This document shows, one piece after another, positions 23,981 to 31,900 of a stretch of 33,545 nt of DNA. The notes under the pieces are model-generated. The model was not told the origin of the DNA. It worked only from the letters and a program-made list of their open reading frames with translations, and ran no database searches. The stretch is from RUG11462 sp045539315. Its GTDB lineage: Bacteria > Bacillota > Clostridia > Oscillospirales > Acutalibacteraceae. The stretch is taken from positions 1 through 33,545 of the forward strand of contig JAZQFC010000019.1 in the NCBI GenBank assembly GCA_045539315.1, given 5' to 3'. Both the position numbers and the translations under genes were made by a program. Position 1 is the first letter of the stretch, and every line of letters starts with the position of its first letter.

Positions 23981-24015
23981 CCCCTTAATCAATAGGATAA
24001 CCTTTGATTAAGGGG
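23981..24015 (-). terminator. degV terminator or attenuator covering the next gene's ribosome site
   Basis: CCCCTTAATCAA (23981-23992) and TTGATTAAGGGG (24004-24015) form a perfect 12-bp stem. On the minus strand it lies 9 nt after the degV stop and is followed by TGTTTTTT. Its 3' arm holds the AAGGGG that would start translation of the 54-residue protein. Confidence 0.7.
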
Positions 24016-24024
24016 TTAATTCTT

Positions 24025-24900
24025 TTAGTCTCTGTTTTTATTAAATGTAAAAATTGCCATTGTGCCAGGACCGGAGTGCGAACCGATTACAGGGCCTGTA
24101 TAACCAATAATAACTTCTTTAACTTTAAGGTCTCCTTTAGCCTTTTTAGCAACATATTCAGCGTCTTCAATACAGTCGCCATGGCAGATAAAGATGGTTT
24201 GATTTTCAGCATCTTCAATGCTTTGACCTGCTCTTTTTACCAATTCATCAAGGGAGGATTTTCTACCTCTAATTGTGCTAACTTTGATTAAGTGACCTTC
24301 ATCATCAACGTGCATAACAGGTTTAATACCAAGCACTGTGCCAATAATTGCAGTTGCAGGAGAAACTCTTCCGCCGCGTTTTAAGAAATGCAAGTCATCA
24401 ACAGTAAACCAGTGAGCAAGACGAAGTTTGTTATCTTCAAGCCAAGCAGCGATTTCGTCTAAATCTTTACCGTCTTTCTTCATTTTAGCCGCATAGTAAA
24501 CGAGCATTCCCTCGCCAAGAGAAGCCGCAAGAGTATCAACAACTGTGACTTTTCTGTCAGCATATTCTTCTTGCAACTCTTTGGCCGCGAGCATTGCTTG
24601 ACCAACTGTGCCTGAAAGACCGCTTGAAAAACCGATATAAAGAATATCTTTTCCGTCTTTCAAAATCGGAGTAAATTCATCTAAAAATGTTTGCAAAGTA
24701 ATCTGGCTTGTCTGCGAAGTAGCGCCATTTCTCATTTTTTCATACAATGCTTTGATAGCGCTATTGTCTTCTTCGGCAATATCAATAAAAGTCTCGCCGT
24801 TGGTGATATATTTCAAAGGTAAAACCTTAATTTCTAGTTCGTCAATAATATTTTTTGGTAAATCCGCTGTTGAGTCAGTGATAATCACAAAATTTGACAT
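24025..24900 (-). CDS. DegV family fatty-acid-binding protein (FakB-like)
   Basis: DegV proteins bind a single fatty acid; the FakB members present it to the kinase FakA for entry into phospholipid synthesis. The 291-residue protein is taken from ATG 24900, giving MSNFVIITDSTADLP, the usual opening, with GAGG at correct spacing. The in-frame ATG at 24933 lies at the predicted transcription start and is unlikely to be used. Family marks are DSTADLP, TSQITLQTFLDEF, YIGFSSGLSGT (lipid carboxylate loop), DTLAASLGEGMLV, FLKRGGRVSP and IGSHSGPGT. No fakA is seen nearby. It is a cytoplasmic protein with its own promoter. Confidence 0.93.
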   Translation of the reverse strand: MSNFVIITDSTADLPKNIIDELEIKVLPLKYITNGETFIDIAEEDNSAIKALYEKMRNGATSQTSQITLQTFLDEFTPILKDGKDILYIGFSSGLSGTVGQAMLAAKELQEEYADRKVTVVDTLAASLGEGMLVYYAAKMKKDGKDLDEIAAWLEDNKLRLAHWFTVDDLHFLKRGGRVSPATAIIGTVLGIKPVMHVDDEGHLIKVSTIRGRKSSLDELVKRAGQSIEDAENQTIFICHGDCIEDAEYVAKKAKGDLKVKEVIIGYTGPVIGSHSGPGTMAIFTFNKNRD

Positions 24901-24935
24901 AAAAAAGTTCCTCAACTTTCCTTTAGGATACACTT

Positions 24936-24964
24936 ATTTTAGCAGATAAATTAATGCTAGTCAA
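24936..24964 (-). promoter_or_regulatory. Promoter of degV
   Basis: On the minus strand TTGACT (24959-24964), a 17-bp spacer and TGC-TAAAAT (-10 at 24936-24941) form a strong extended -10 promoter, 36 bp before the chosen start. Confidence 0.75.
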
Positions 24965-25012
24965 TAATTTTTTCGAAAATTAGAAAAATTTATAGATTTT
25001 TATGAAAAGATG

Positions 25013-25021
25013 TGTTATAAT
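25013..25021 (+). promoter_or_regulatory. Extended -10 promoter of the murA leader
   Basis: TGT-TATAAT is a perfect extended -10 element. The -35 region is poor, as is common for this class. Transcription would start near 25028 and give a leader of about 125 nt before murA. Confidence 0.6.
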
Positions 25022-25054
25022 AATTTCATAAATGTAAAAATTAGTATTATTCTT

Positions 25055-25085
25055 CTCGCATAAGCCTTTATTTATGCGAGTTTTT
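25055..25085 (+). terminator. Intrinsic terminator inside the murA leader
   Basis: CTCGCATAA (25055-25063) and TTATGCGAG (25072-25080) form a perfect 9-bp stem followed by TTTTT. It lies between the murA promoter and the murA start. No other gene needs a terminator here on the plus strand, so it looks like an attenuator, or the end of a 55-60 nt small RNA. Confidence 0.65.
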
Positions 25086-25151
25086 AATGAGTTTAGAAGT
25101 TTAAAGAAAATCGTTTGATTTTGTTTTAAAAATATCAAGAGGTGTCAAACT

Positions 25152-26441
25152 TTGGAGAAATTACTTATAAAGGGTGGTAATCCTTTAAAGGGTAAAATTT
25201 ATATCAGTGGCGCTAAAAATGCTGCAGTTGCAATTATCCCTGCGGTGCTTCTTAGCGATGATATTTGCAGAATTGAAAATTTGCCTAATATTTCTGATGT
25301 TAATGTTCTTTTAAAGATTTTAAATGAACTTGGCGCTAAAATCAGATATCTTAATAAATCAACAGTTGAAATCGACCCAAGGGGTGTTAATACTCATATT
25401 GTTGGCCATGAAATGACTTGTAAAACAAGAGCATCTAGTTATTTTATGGGCGCAATGCTTGGCAGATTTAAAAGAGCAAAAATCGCCCCTCCTGGTGGTT
25501 GTGATTTTTGTGTAAGGCCGCTTGATTTGCACGAAAAAGGCTTTGAGGCGCTCGGCGCTACTATTGATAAGCAAGATGGTATGATGAATATTACTGCTGA
25601 CAGGCTTGTTGGCACAGTTATTTATCTTGATACAGTTTCAGTAGGTGCTACTATTAATATTATGCTCGCCGCTGTTAAAGCAAGAGGCAGAACTATTATT
25701 GAAAATGCCGCAAAAGAGCCTCATATTGTAGATTTGGCGAACTTTTTGAATTCTATGGGCGCAGATATTCGTGGTGCTGGTACAGATGTTTTGAAAATTT
25801 CAGGTGTGCAGAGTTTAAGAGGCACAACTTATTCTATAATTCCTGACCAGATAGAAGCGGGCACTTATATGGTAGCAGCGGCTGCTACCGGTGGCGATGT
25901 TAGAATTGAAAATGTTATACCAAAGCACCTTGAGTCTATCTCTGCAAAACTTGAAGAGGCAGGCGTTGTGGTAGATGAGTATGACGAGGCAGTAAGAGTT
26001 TATTGCAATGGTCCGCTTAAAAAGTGCAATGTTAAAACTCAACCTCACCCAGGTTTTCCTACTGATATGCAAGCGCAAATGGCAACTTTGTTGACAATTG
26101 CAAACGGCACTTCAATGGTAACAGAGGCAGTTTGGGATTCAAGATTTAAGTATATTGATTATTTAGTTAGAATGGGCGCAAAAATCAAGGTTGATGGCAA
26201 GGTTGCCGTTATCGAGGGCGTTGAAAAGTTAAAAAGCGCACCTGTAAGAGCGGTTGATTTGCGAGCAGGCGCGGCAATGATTATTGCAGGTCTTATTGCA
26301 GAAGGCGTAACCGAGATAGAAAACATTCATCTTATCGACCGTGGTTATGAAGACTATGTTGAAAAGTTAACCGCAGTCGGCGCAGATATTGAGCGCATTA
26401 ACATTCCTGATGATACTAATTCGATTAATAATGTAGGCTAA
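25152..26441 (+). CDS. murA: UDP-N-acetylglucosamine 1-carboxyvinyltransferase (MurA)
   Basis: MurA performs the first committed step of peptidoglycan synthesis, adding enolpyruvate from PEP to UDP-GlcNAc; it is the fosfomycin target. The 429-residue protein uses a TTG start at 25152 (MEKLLIKGGNPLKGKI), with AGAGGTG upstream and no ATG or GTG nearby in frame. Key residues are K22 and N23 (SGAKNAA), the catalytic C117 in PPGGCDFCVRPLD, and the closing LRAGAAMIIAGL region. The loop reads GGCDFCVRP rather than the common GGCAIGxRP, adding a second cysteine at 120. A Cys at 117 predicts fosfomycin sensitivity. Many Firmicutes have two murA genes; whether this is murA1 or murA2 cannot be told. Confidence 0.96.
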   Translation: MEKLLIKGGNPLKGKIYISGAKNAAVAIIPAVLLSDDICRIENLPNISDVNVLLKILNELGAKIRYLNKSTVEIDPRGVNTHIVGHEMTCKTRASSYFMGAMLGRFKRAKIAPPGGCDFCVRPLDLHEKGFEALGATIDKQDGMMNITADRLVGTVIYLDTVSVGATINIMLAAVKARGRTIIENAAKEPHIVDLANFLNSMGADIRGAGTDVLKISGVQSLRGTTYSIIPDQIEAGTYMVAAAATGGDVRIENVIPKHLESISAKLEEAGVVVDEYDEAVRVYCNGPLKKCNVKTQPHPGFPTDMQAQMATLLTIANGTSMVTEAVWDSRFKYIDYLVRMGAKIKVDGKVAVIEGVEKLKSAPVRAVDLRAGAAMIIAGLIAEGVTEIENIHLIDRGYEDYVEKLTAVGADIERINIPDDTNSINNVG

Positions 26442-26445
26442 TGTT

Positions 26446-26477
26446 AAAAAACCATTCGTTTTTACGGGTGGTTTTTT
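26446..26477 (+). terminator. Terminator of murA
   Basis: AAAAACCATTCG and CGGGTGGTTTTTT pair, including two G-U pairs, around a short loop and end in a T run. Confidence 0.8.
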
Positions 26478-26548
26478 ATGTTTATTTTTAAAAATTTGAA
26501 ACTTTTTAATAAGATTTTGACACTATATAAACAAGAGAGGTGTATATT

Positions 26549-28471
26549 ATGAAAAAAACAATCAGTATTTTAATTTCAATGTTGATTTTATTGTCATCTT
26601 TTCCATTTGTGATGGTGAGTGCTTCTGCGCAAGAATATAAACTTGATGGCATTGGCGATAGCAGTGTTTATTATAGTTTTAGCGATGAAACAAAAACTTT
26701 GACTATAAGTGGCACAGGTGCTTATTATACCGAATGTGGCGATAGCATTTATAGTGGCGAAGGTGGATTGAAATTTGAAGAGTTTTCAGAGTTTTATAGG
26801 TTTAGAAACCTTGCTGAACATATTGTTGTACAAGAAGGTATAACAACCATCGGTGGCGCTTCGTTTGTTCGCTTTAAAAATCTTAAAACCGTCAGTTTGC
26901 CTGAAACTCTTGTAGAGATTCAACCATATGCTTTTTATGAGTGCTATAATCTTGAAAGCGTTGTTCTTCCAAATAATTTAGAGAAAATCGGTTTTGAATC
27001 ATTCAGAAGTTGCAGAAAAATAACAGAGTTTCACATTCCTGCAAGTGTAAAAGAAATCGGCGAAAACTTCATTCTCGATGCTAAAAATTTAAAAGTGCTA
27101 ACAGTTGATTCAGAAAACGAGAAGTTTACTGCAAACGGCAATATTCTTTATAACAAAGATATGACAGAATTAATTGTAGCAGCGCCAAAACAAACAGAAG
27201 TTGAAATTTTAGAAAGTGTTGCTAAAATACATGCTCTTGCTTTTGCACTTTCAAGCGCTAAAGAGATTGTTATTCCAAAAACTGTAACACAACTTGGTGG
27301 CGGTTGCTTTTATAAAGCAAAAGCAGAAATGATAACTTTTGAAGAAGGTATTTCAATTGATAGTATTTCTGCATTTGGCAGAGAATATGGCGATGAATAT
27401 GCAGAGTATTATGGCGCTTTTGAAGGGTGTAAAAATCTTAAAAAGTTATCAATTCCTGACTCGGTTGAAGCGCTAGGATTCAGACCTTTTGGTGGTTGTT
27501 CAGCGCTTGAGTATCTATATATCGGCAAAAATGTTGAGTCTATTAATAGCGCAACTTTTTACAACTGTAAATCACTTGCTAAAATAAAAGTTCATAAAGA
27601 AAATAAAACTTTTTATACTAAAAATGGCGCGCTTTATGAAAACTTATATTATTACAAAAAACCAATAAAAGAGTTGAGATTTGTCCCTGTTAATAAAACA
27701 TCTTTTAAAATTGCTAAAGATACTTTTATCATTGGCTATTTTAGTTTTGCAAATTCAAATGTAAAACAAATCAGTATTCCTAAAAATGTTAAGATAATTG
27801 GCAACGGCGCGTTTTACAATTGTAAAAACCTTGAAACAATTACTTTTGCCAAAAAAGGCAACCTAAAAAACATAGGTTATGATTTTTATGATACTTATTA
27901 TGACGGTAGTTGTTGTTATGATAAACCTGAAATTGATAAATATGCAATTTTCCAAAACTGCAAAAAATTAAAAAAAGTTGAGTTTCCGGATTATATTAAA
28001 TCAGTGTGTCCGCCAGTTTTTAAAAACTGTAAGAATTTAAAAACAGTTCATTTTGGCAAAAACTTTGATGAAGACAATTGTGATAGCGGATATGATAATT
28101 ATTTTGCATATGTATTTCAAAATTGCAAAAAACTTAAAAAGGTAACTTTTTCTGATAAAAACAAAGCGTATGTGTCTGTAGATGGCGTTGTTTTTAACAA
28201 AGATAAAACAAGAATTTTATTCTACCCACAAGGCAAAAAAGGCAAAACATATAAAGTACCAGCAACAGTTACTAATATTCCTTATCACGCGTTTTACAAC
28301 TGCAAATATCTAAAACGAGTTAAGATTTTAAACACCGAAAAACGCAAAAACAAATACCAATATATGTTCTGGGACGATGCGTTCGATAAGAACATAACAT
28401 TGCTTGTTAAAAAAGACAGCATCGCTCATAAAAACGCAAAAGAATTCAAATTTAAGTTTAAATTTTATTAA
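26549..28471 (+). CDS. Secreted BspA-like leucine-rich repeat protein
   Basis: The 640-residue protein has a signal peptide (MKKTISILISMLILLSSFPF..., probable cleavage after VSASA). ATG 26549 is spaced correctly from AGAGAGG; a GTG at 26540 overlaps that site. After a beta-rich start, most of the chain is LRR_5/BspA repeats of about 23 residues with the pattern IPxxVKxIGxxAFYNCxNLExVxF, for instance LPETLVEIQPYAFYECYNLE and IPKNVKIIGNGAFYNCKNLE. Blocks such as VDSENEKFTANGNILYNKDMTEL resemble those in the lipoprotein at 415. There is no wall-anchor motif or C-terminal membrane helix. Such proteins bind host or bacterial surfaces in other species. The gene is monocistronic, with a terminator shared with the convergent XRE gene. 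Confidence 0.9.
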   Translation: MKKTISILISMLILLSSFPFVMVSASAQEYKLDGIGDSSVYYSFSDETKTLTISGTGAYYTECGDSIYSGEGGLKFEEFSEFYRFRNLAEHIVVQEGITTIGGASFVRFKNLKTVSLPETLVEIQPYAFYECYNLESVVLPNNLEKIGFESFRSCRKITEFHIPASVKEIGENFILDAKNLKVLTVDSENEKFTANGNILYNKDMTELIVAAPKQTEVEILESVAKIHALAFALSSAKEIVIPKTVTQLGGGCFYKAKAEMITFEEGISIDSISAFGREYGDEYAEYYGAFEGCKNLKKLSIPDSVEALGFRPFGGCSALEYLYIGKNVESINSATFYNCKSLAKIKVHKENKTFYTKNGALYENLYYYKKPIKELRFVPVNKTSFKIAKDTFIIGYFSFANSNVKQISIPKNVKIIGNGAFYNCKNLETITFAKKGNLKNIGYDFYDTYYDGSCCYDKPEIDKYAIFQNCKKLKKVEFPDYIKSVCPPVFKNCKNLKTVHFGKNFDEDNCDSGYDNYFAYVFQNCKKLKKVTFSDKNKAYVSVDGVVFNKDKTRILFYPQGKKGKTYKVPATVTNIPYHAFYNCKYLKRVKILNTEKRKNKYQYMFWDDAFDKNITLLVKKDSIAHKNAKEFKFKFKFY

Positions 28472-28472
28472 A

Positions 28473-28507
28473 AACAAAAACCACTTGTTAAAAGCAAGTG
28501 GTTTTTT
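28473..28507. terminator. Bidirectional terminator, left copy of a 34-bp direct repeat
   Basis: AAAAACCACTTG and CAAGTGGTTTTTT pair around TTAAAAG. The 34 bases at 28473-28506 recur exactly at 32932-32965. It ends the BspA-like gene (plus) and the XRE gene (minus), whose stop codon lies in the T run. Confidence 0.85.
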
Positions 28508-28775
28508 AATTTGAACTTTGAATTTTTGCGTCTTCAGCAGATAATAATTTATCAATGGGAACACCGAGTGTTCTTGAAAAAATCACCAAGTCAATATCGG
28601 TAACAAATCTTTCGCCGTTTTCAACACGGCGAATAAAATAGTGGTCAACATCAAACCCCAATAACTGCATTTTAGTGGCGAGTTTTCGTTGAGATAACTT
28701 TTGTTCTTTGCGAATTTTTGCAATGTTTTTGCCTGAAAGATTATTTGTTCCATCGGCCGCTTTTATCTTAAACAT
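28506..28775 (-). CDS. XRE-family helix-turn-helix repressor
   Basis: The 89-residue DNA-binding protein has a Cro/C1-type HTH of about 60 residues: IAKIRKEQKLSQRKLATKM, a turn, HYFIRRVENGERFVTDIDLVIFSRTLGV and IDKLL. A short N-terminal arm (MFKIKAADGTNN) and an Asp/Ser tail add no second domain, so it probably acts as a simple dimeric repressor without a ligand domain. GAGGAAAAA precedes the ATG. It is divergent from the collagen-like gene, and two matching palindromic sites lie in the shared 142-bp intergenic region, so it most likely controls that promoter and itself. The arrangement resembles small phage-type or surface-antigen switches. Confidence 0.87.
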   Translation of the reverse strand: MFKIKAADGTNNLSGKNIAKIRKEQKLSQRKLATKMQLLGFDVDHYFIRRVENGERFVTDIDLVIFSRTLGVPIDKLLSAEDAKIQSSN

Positions 28776-28796
28776 AAATTTTTTCCTCGCTTTTTT

Positions 28797-28812
28797 GTTG
28801 AATAGTGTTTAC
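28797..28812. promoter_or_regulatory. Operator-like site O1 overlapping the -35 of the collagen-like gene
   Basis: GTTGAATAGTGTTTAC matches the core of O2 (GGTGAATAGTGTTCAC) at 14 of 16 positions, including the shared central TAGTG. It overlaps the -35 box at 28808-28813, so protein bound here would block RNA polymerase. Confidence 0.65.
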
Positions 28813-28836
28813 ATTTATTTTATTTTATGCTATAAT
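28808..28836 (+). promoter_or_regulatory. Promoter of the collagen-like gene
   Basis: TTTACA (28808-28813), a 17-bp spacer and TGC-TATAAT (-10 at 28831-28836) form a strong extended -10 sigma-A promoter. Operator-like sites lie over its -35 and just after its start point. Confidence 0.8.
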
Positions 28837-28843
28837 GACCATA

Positions 28844-28870
28844 ATATTGGTGAATAGTGTTCACCAATAT
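28844..28870. promoter_or_regulatory. Operator-like palindrome O2 at the transcription start of the collagen-like gene
   Basis: ATATTGGTGAA-TAGTG-TTCACCAATAT is an interrupted palindrome with perfect 11-bp arms and a 5-bp centre. It covers the predicted start (about 28843) and first bases of the transcript. Together with O1 it brackets the promoter, as expected for an XRE repressor. Confidence 0.75.
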
Positions 28871-28917
28871 GTTTCTTTAAGAATAAAATTTATGTTTAAA
28901 AGCAAGGAGAAATTCAA

Positions 28918-31900
28918 ATGGGAAAAATAGTCAAAAGAATAGTAGGAATAGTTATTGCTATTGCTCTTGTAACAGGTATAGCATTTGTGGTTGCAGATGT
29001 TGTGCACAATTTTGGTAGCAAACCTGTTTCTGCAACGGTAAAAGACGGACTTTCTGCGTATGAATTAGCAGTTCAATATGGTTACGATGGAACTGTTCAA
29101 GAGTGGTTAGATGATTTGAATGGTAAATCTGCTTATGAAATTGCAAAAGAAAACGGATATTCTGGCAATAAAAATGACTGGGTTAATTCTTTAAAAGCAA
29201 CAGCAGGAAAAGATGGCGTTGGCATAAAAACTGCTGCTTTTTCAAGCGACAATGAATTACTTATTACTCTTACCGATGGCACAGTGTTAAATGTTGGTGT
29301 TGCGAATGGCTTGAAAGGCGACAATGGAACTGACGGTAAAGATGGCGCTGACGGTAAAGACGGTGTAAGCATTGTTTCTGCTAATATTAATGATGAAGGG
29401 CAACTTTTACTCGGCTTTTCTAATGGAAAAACTATAAATCTCGATAAAATTGTTGGTATGAATGGCAATGACGGAATTGGCGTGTCTTCTTCTGAAATAA
29501 ACAATAATGGTGAGTTAGTAATTACATATACAAATGGTCAAACAGCAAACCTTGGCGTAGTTGTTGGTGCACAAGGTGAAAAAGGTGATAAGGGTGAAAC
29601 CGGTGCAACTGGTCCTCAAGGTGAGCAAGGTATTCAAGGTGAAAAGGGCGACAAGGGCGACCAAGGTGAGCAAGGTATTCAAGGTGAAACCGGTGCACAA
29701 GGCGAAGATGGTGTTAGCGTAATAAAAACCGAAATCAACAACAAAGGCGAATTGGTTATTACCCTTTCTGATAACACTGTTTCTAATCTTGGTGTAGTAA
29801 TTGGCGCCAAAGGCGACAAGGGTGACCAAGGTGAGCAAGGCATCCAAGGCGACAAGGGCGATAAGGGTGATAAAGGCGACCAAGGTGAGCAAGGCATCCA
29901 AGGTGAAAAAGGCGAAAAGGGTGACCAAGGCGAACAAGGTATTCAAGGTGAAAAAGGCGACACCGGCGCTAAAGGTGAAGACGGTGTTAGCGTAGTTGGT
30001 GCAGAAATTAACTCTAATGGCGAACTTGTTCTTGTGTTCTCTAATAATCAACGTTCAAATGTTGGCAATGTAATTGGTGCTAAAGGAGACAAAGGTGAAC
30101 AGGGTATCCAAGGTGAAAAGGGTGAGCAAGGTATCCAGGGTGAAAAGGGTGACAAAGGAGACCAAGGTGAAACCGGCGCCAAAGGTGATAAAGGCGATAA
30201 GGGTGACGCAGGCGAAGATGGTGTTAGCGTAACAAAAACGGAAATTAATGCCAAAGGCGAATTGGTTATTACCCTTTCTGACAATACTGTTTCTAACCTC
30301 GGTGTAGTAATTGGCGCTAAAGGTGACAAGGGCGACCAAGGTGAGCAGGGTGTCCAAGGCGAAAAAGGCGATAAAGGCGAGCAAGGTATCCAAGGTGAAA
30401 AGGGTGAAACCGGTGCTAAAGGTGAAGATGGCGTTGGTATTGAAACTATCGTTATTGAAAATGGTAATTTAAAAATAACCCTTACTAATGGAACAAAACT
30501 TGACCTTGGTAATATCAAGGGCGAAAAAGGTGACCAAGGCATTCAAGGCGAGCAAGGTATCCAAGGTGAAAAAGGTGAACAAGGAATCCAGGGTGTTCAA
30601 GGCGAAACAGGTAATGGCATTGCTTCTGCTACTATTAATGAACACGGAGAACTTGTAATCGTTTATACTGATGGCAATGATGTAAACCTAGGAAATATTA
30701 TAGGCGCCAAAGGTGATAAAGGCGAGCAAGGTGTTCAAGGCGAACAGGGTATTCAGGGCGTTGGCGTTGCATCTATTGATATAAATGCCGAAGGCGAATT
30801 AATTATAGTTTATACCGATGGTGATGATATTAACCTCGGTAAAATCATTGGTCCTCAAGGTCAGCAAGGTATCCAAGGTGAAAAAGGTGACAAGGGCGAC
30901 CAAGGTGAGCAGGGTATCCAAGGCGAAAAGGGTGACAAAGGCGACCAAGGTGAACAAGGTATCCAAGGCGAAAAGGGTGACAAAGGCGACCAAGGTGAGC
31001 AAGGTATCCAAGGCGAAAAAGGCGATAAGGGCGACCAAGGTGAGCAGGGTATTCAAGGTGAAAAAGGTGACAAAGGCGACCAAGGTGAACAGGGTATCCA
31101 AGGTGAAAAAGGTGACAAAGGCGACCAAGGTGAACAGGGTATCCAAGGTGAACAGGGCGTTGGTGTTTCAAAAGTAGAAATCGCAAATGATGAACTTGTA
31201 ATTACTTTGTCTGACTCAACAGTAATTAACCTTGGCAATATCAAGGGCGCTAAAGGTGATAAAGGCGAACAGGGGGATAAAGGCGAACAAGGTGAAAAGG
31301 GTGAAACCGGTGCTAAAGGTGAAGATGGCATAGGTATTTCTGCAGTAGTTATTGACGCTGACGGACATCTTAAAATTACCTTTACAACAGGCAACACTAC
31401 CGACCTTGGCAATGTTAAAGGTGCTGATGGTGAAGATGGTGTAGGTATTGCCGAAATGTATATCCAAGATGGCAACCTTTATGTAAGAAAAACCAACGAA
31501 ACCGTTGCAGTAAACCTCGGCTCTATTGTAGGTGAAAAGGGCGAACAAGGTGAACCTGGTGTAACAGGTATTCAAGGCGAAAAAGGTGAAAAGGGCGATC
31601 CAGGTCGTGGAATTGTAAAAACCGAAATTGTAGGCACAAACTTTATAATTTATTACACTGACGGAACCACCGAAACACACGATTTGAGCGGAATAGTAGG
31701 CGATTCAAGTGAAAGTGAGGGAACTGATGGGCTTGAATACTATCTTTTGGATGATGGTACTTACGGAGTTAAAGCTGCTGATGATTTTTCATTATCAACT
31801 TTAGTTGTTCCAGAAACATACAATAATATTTTGGTTACACAAATATTAGATAGTGGTTTCAAGGAATGTAGCACAATTGAATCGGTTAGTTTGCCTAAAA

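Noticed and set aside
24004..24291. Plus-strand frame of 95 codons opposite degV
   Set aside because: It lies antisense to a well-supported DegV gene, lacks a ribosome site and begins inside the terminator hairpin.
28776..28900. A minus-strand promoter for the XRE gene
   Set aside because: Candidate boxes (TTGGTG with TATTAT) have a 15-bp spacer, and other pairs are worse. It must exist but cannot be placed from sequence alone.
30877..31146. CRISPR-like regular repeat
   Set aside because: The 45-bp units are contiguous without spacers and are in frame inside a coding gene, encoding collagen repeats.
29515..31680. Long open frames on the minus strand (up to about 178 codons) across the collagen-like gene
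   Set aside because: They are antisense images of Gly-X-Y repeats, giving low-complexity proteins of Thr/Leu/Phe or Ser/Pro. They have no ribosome sites, and many overlap one another in different frames.
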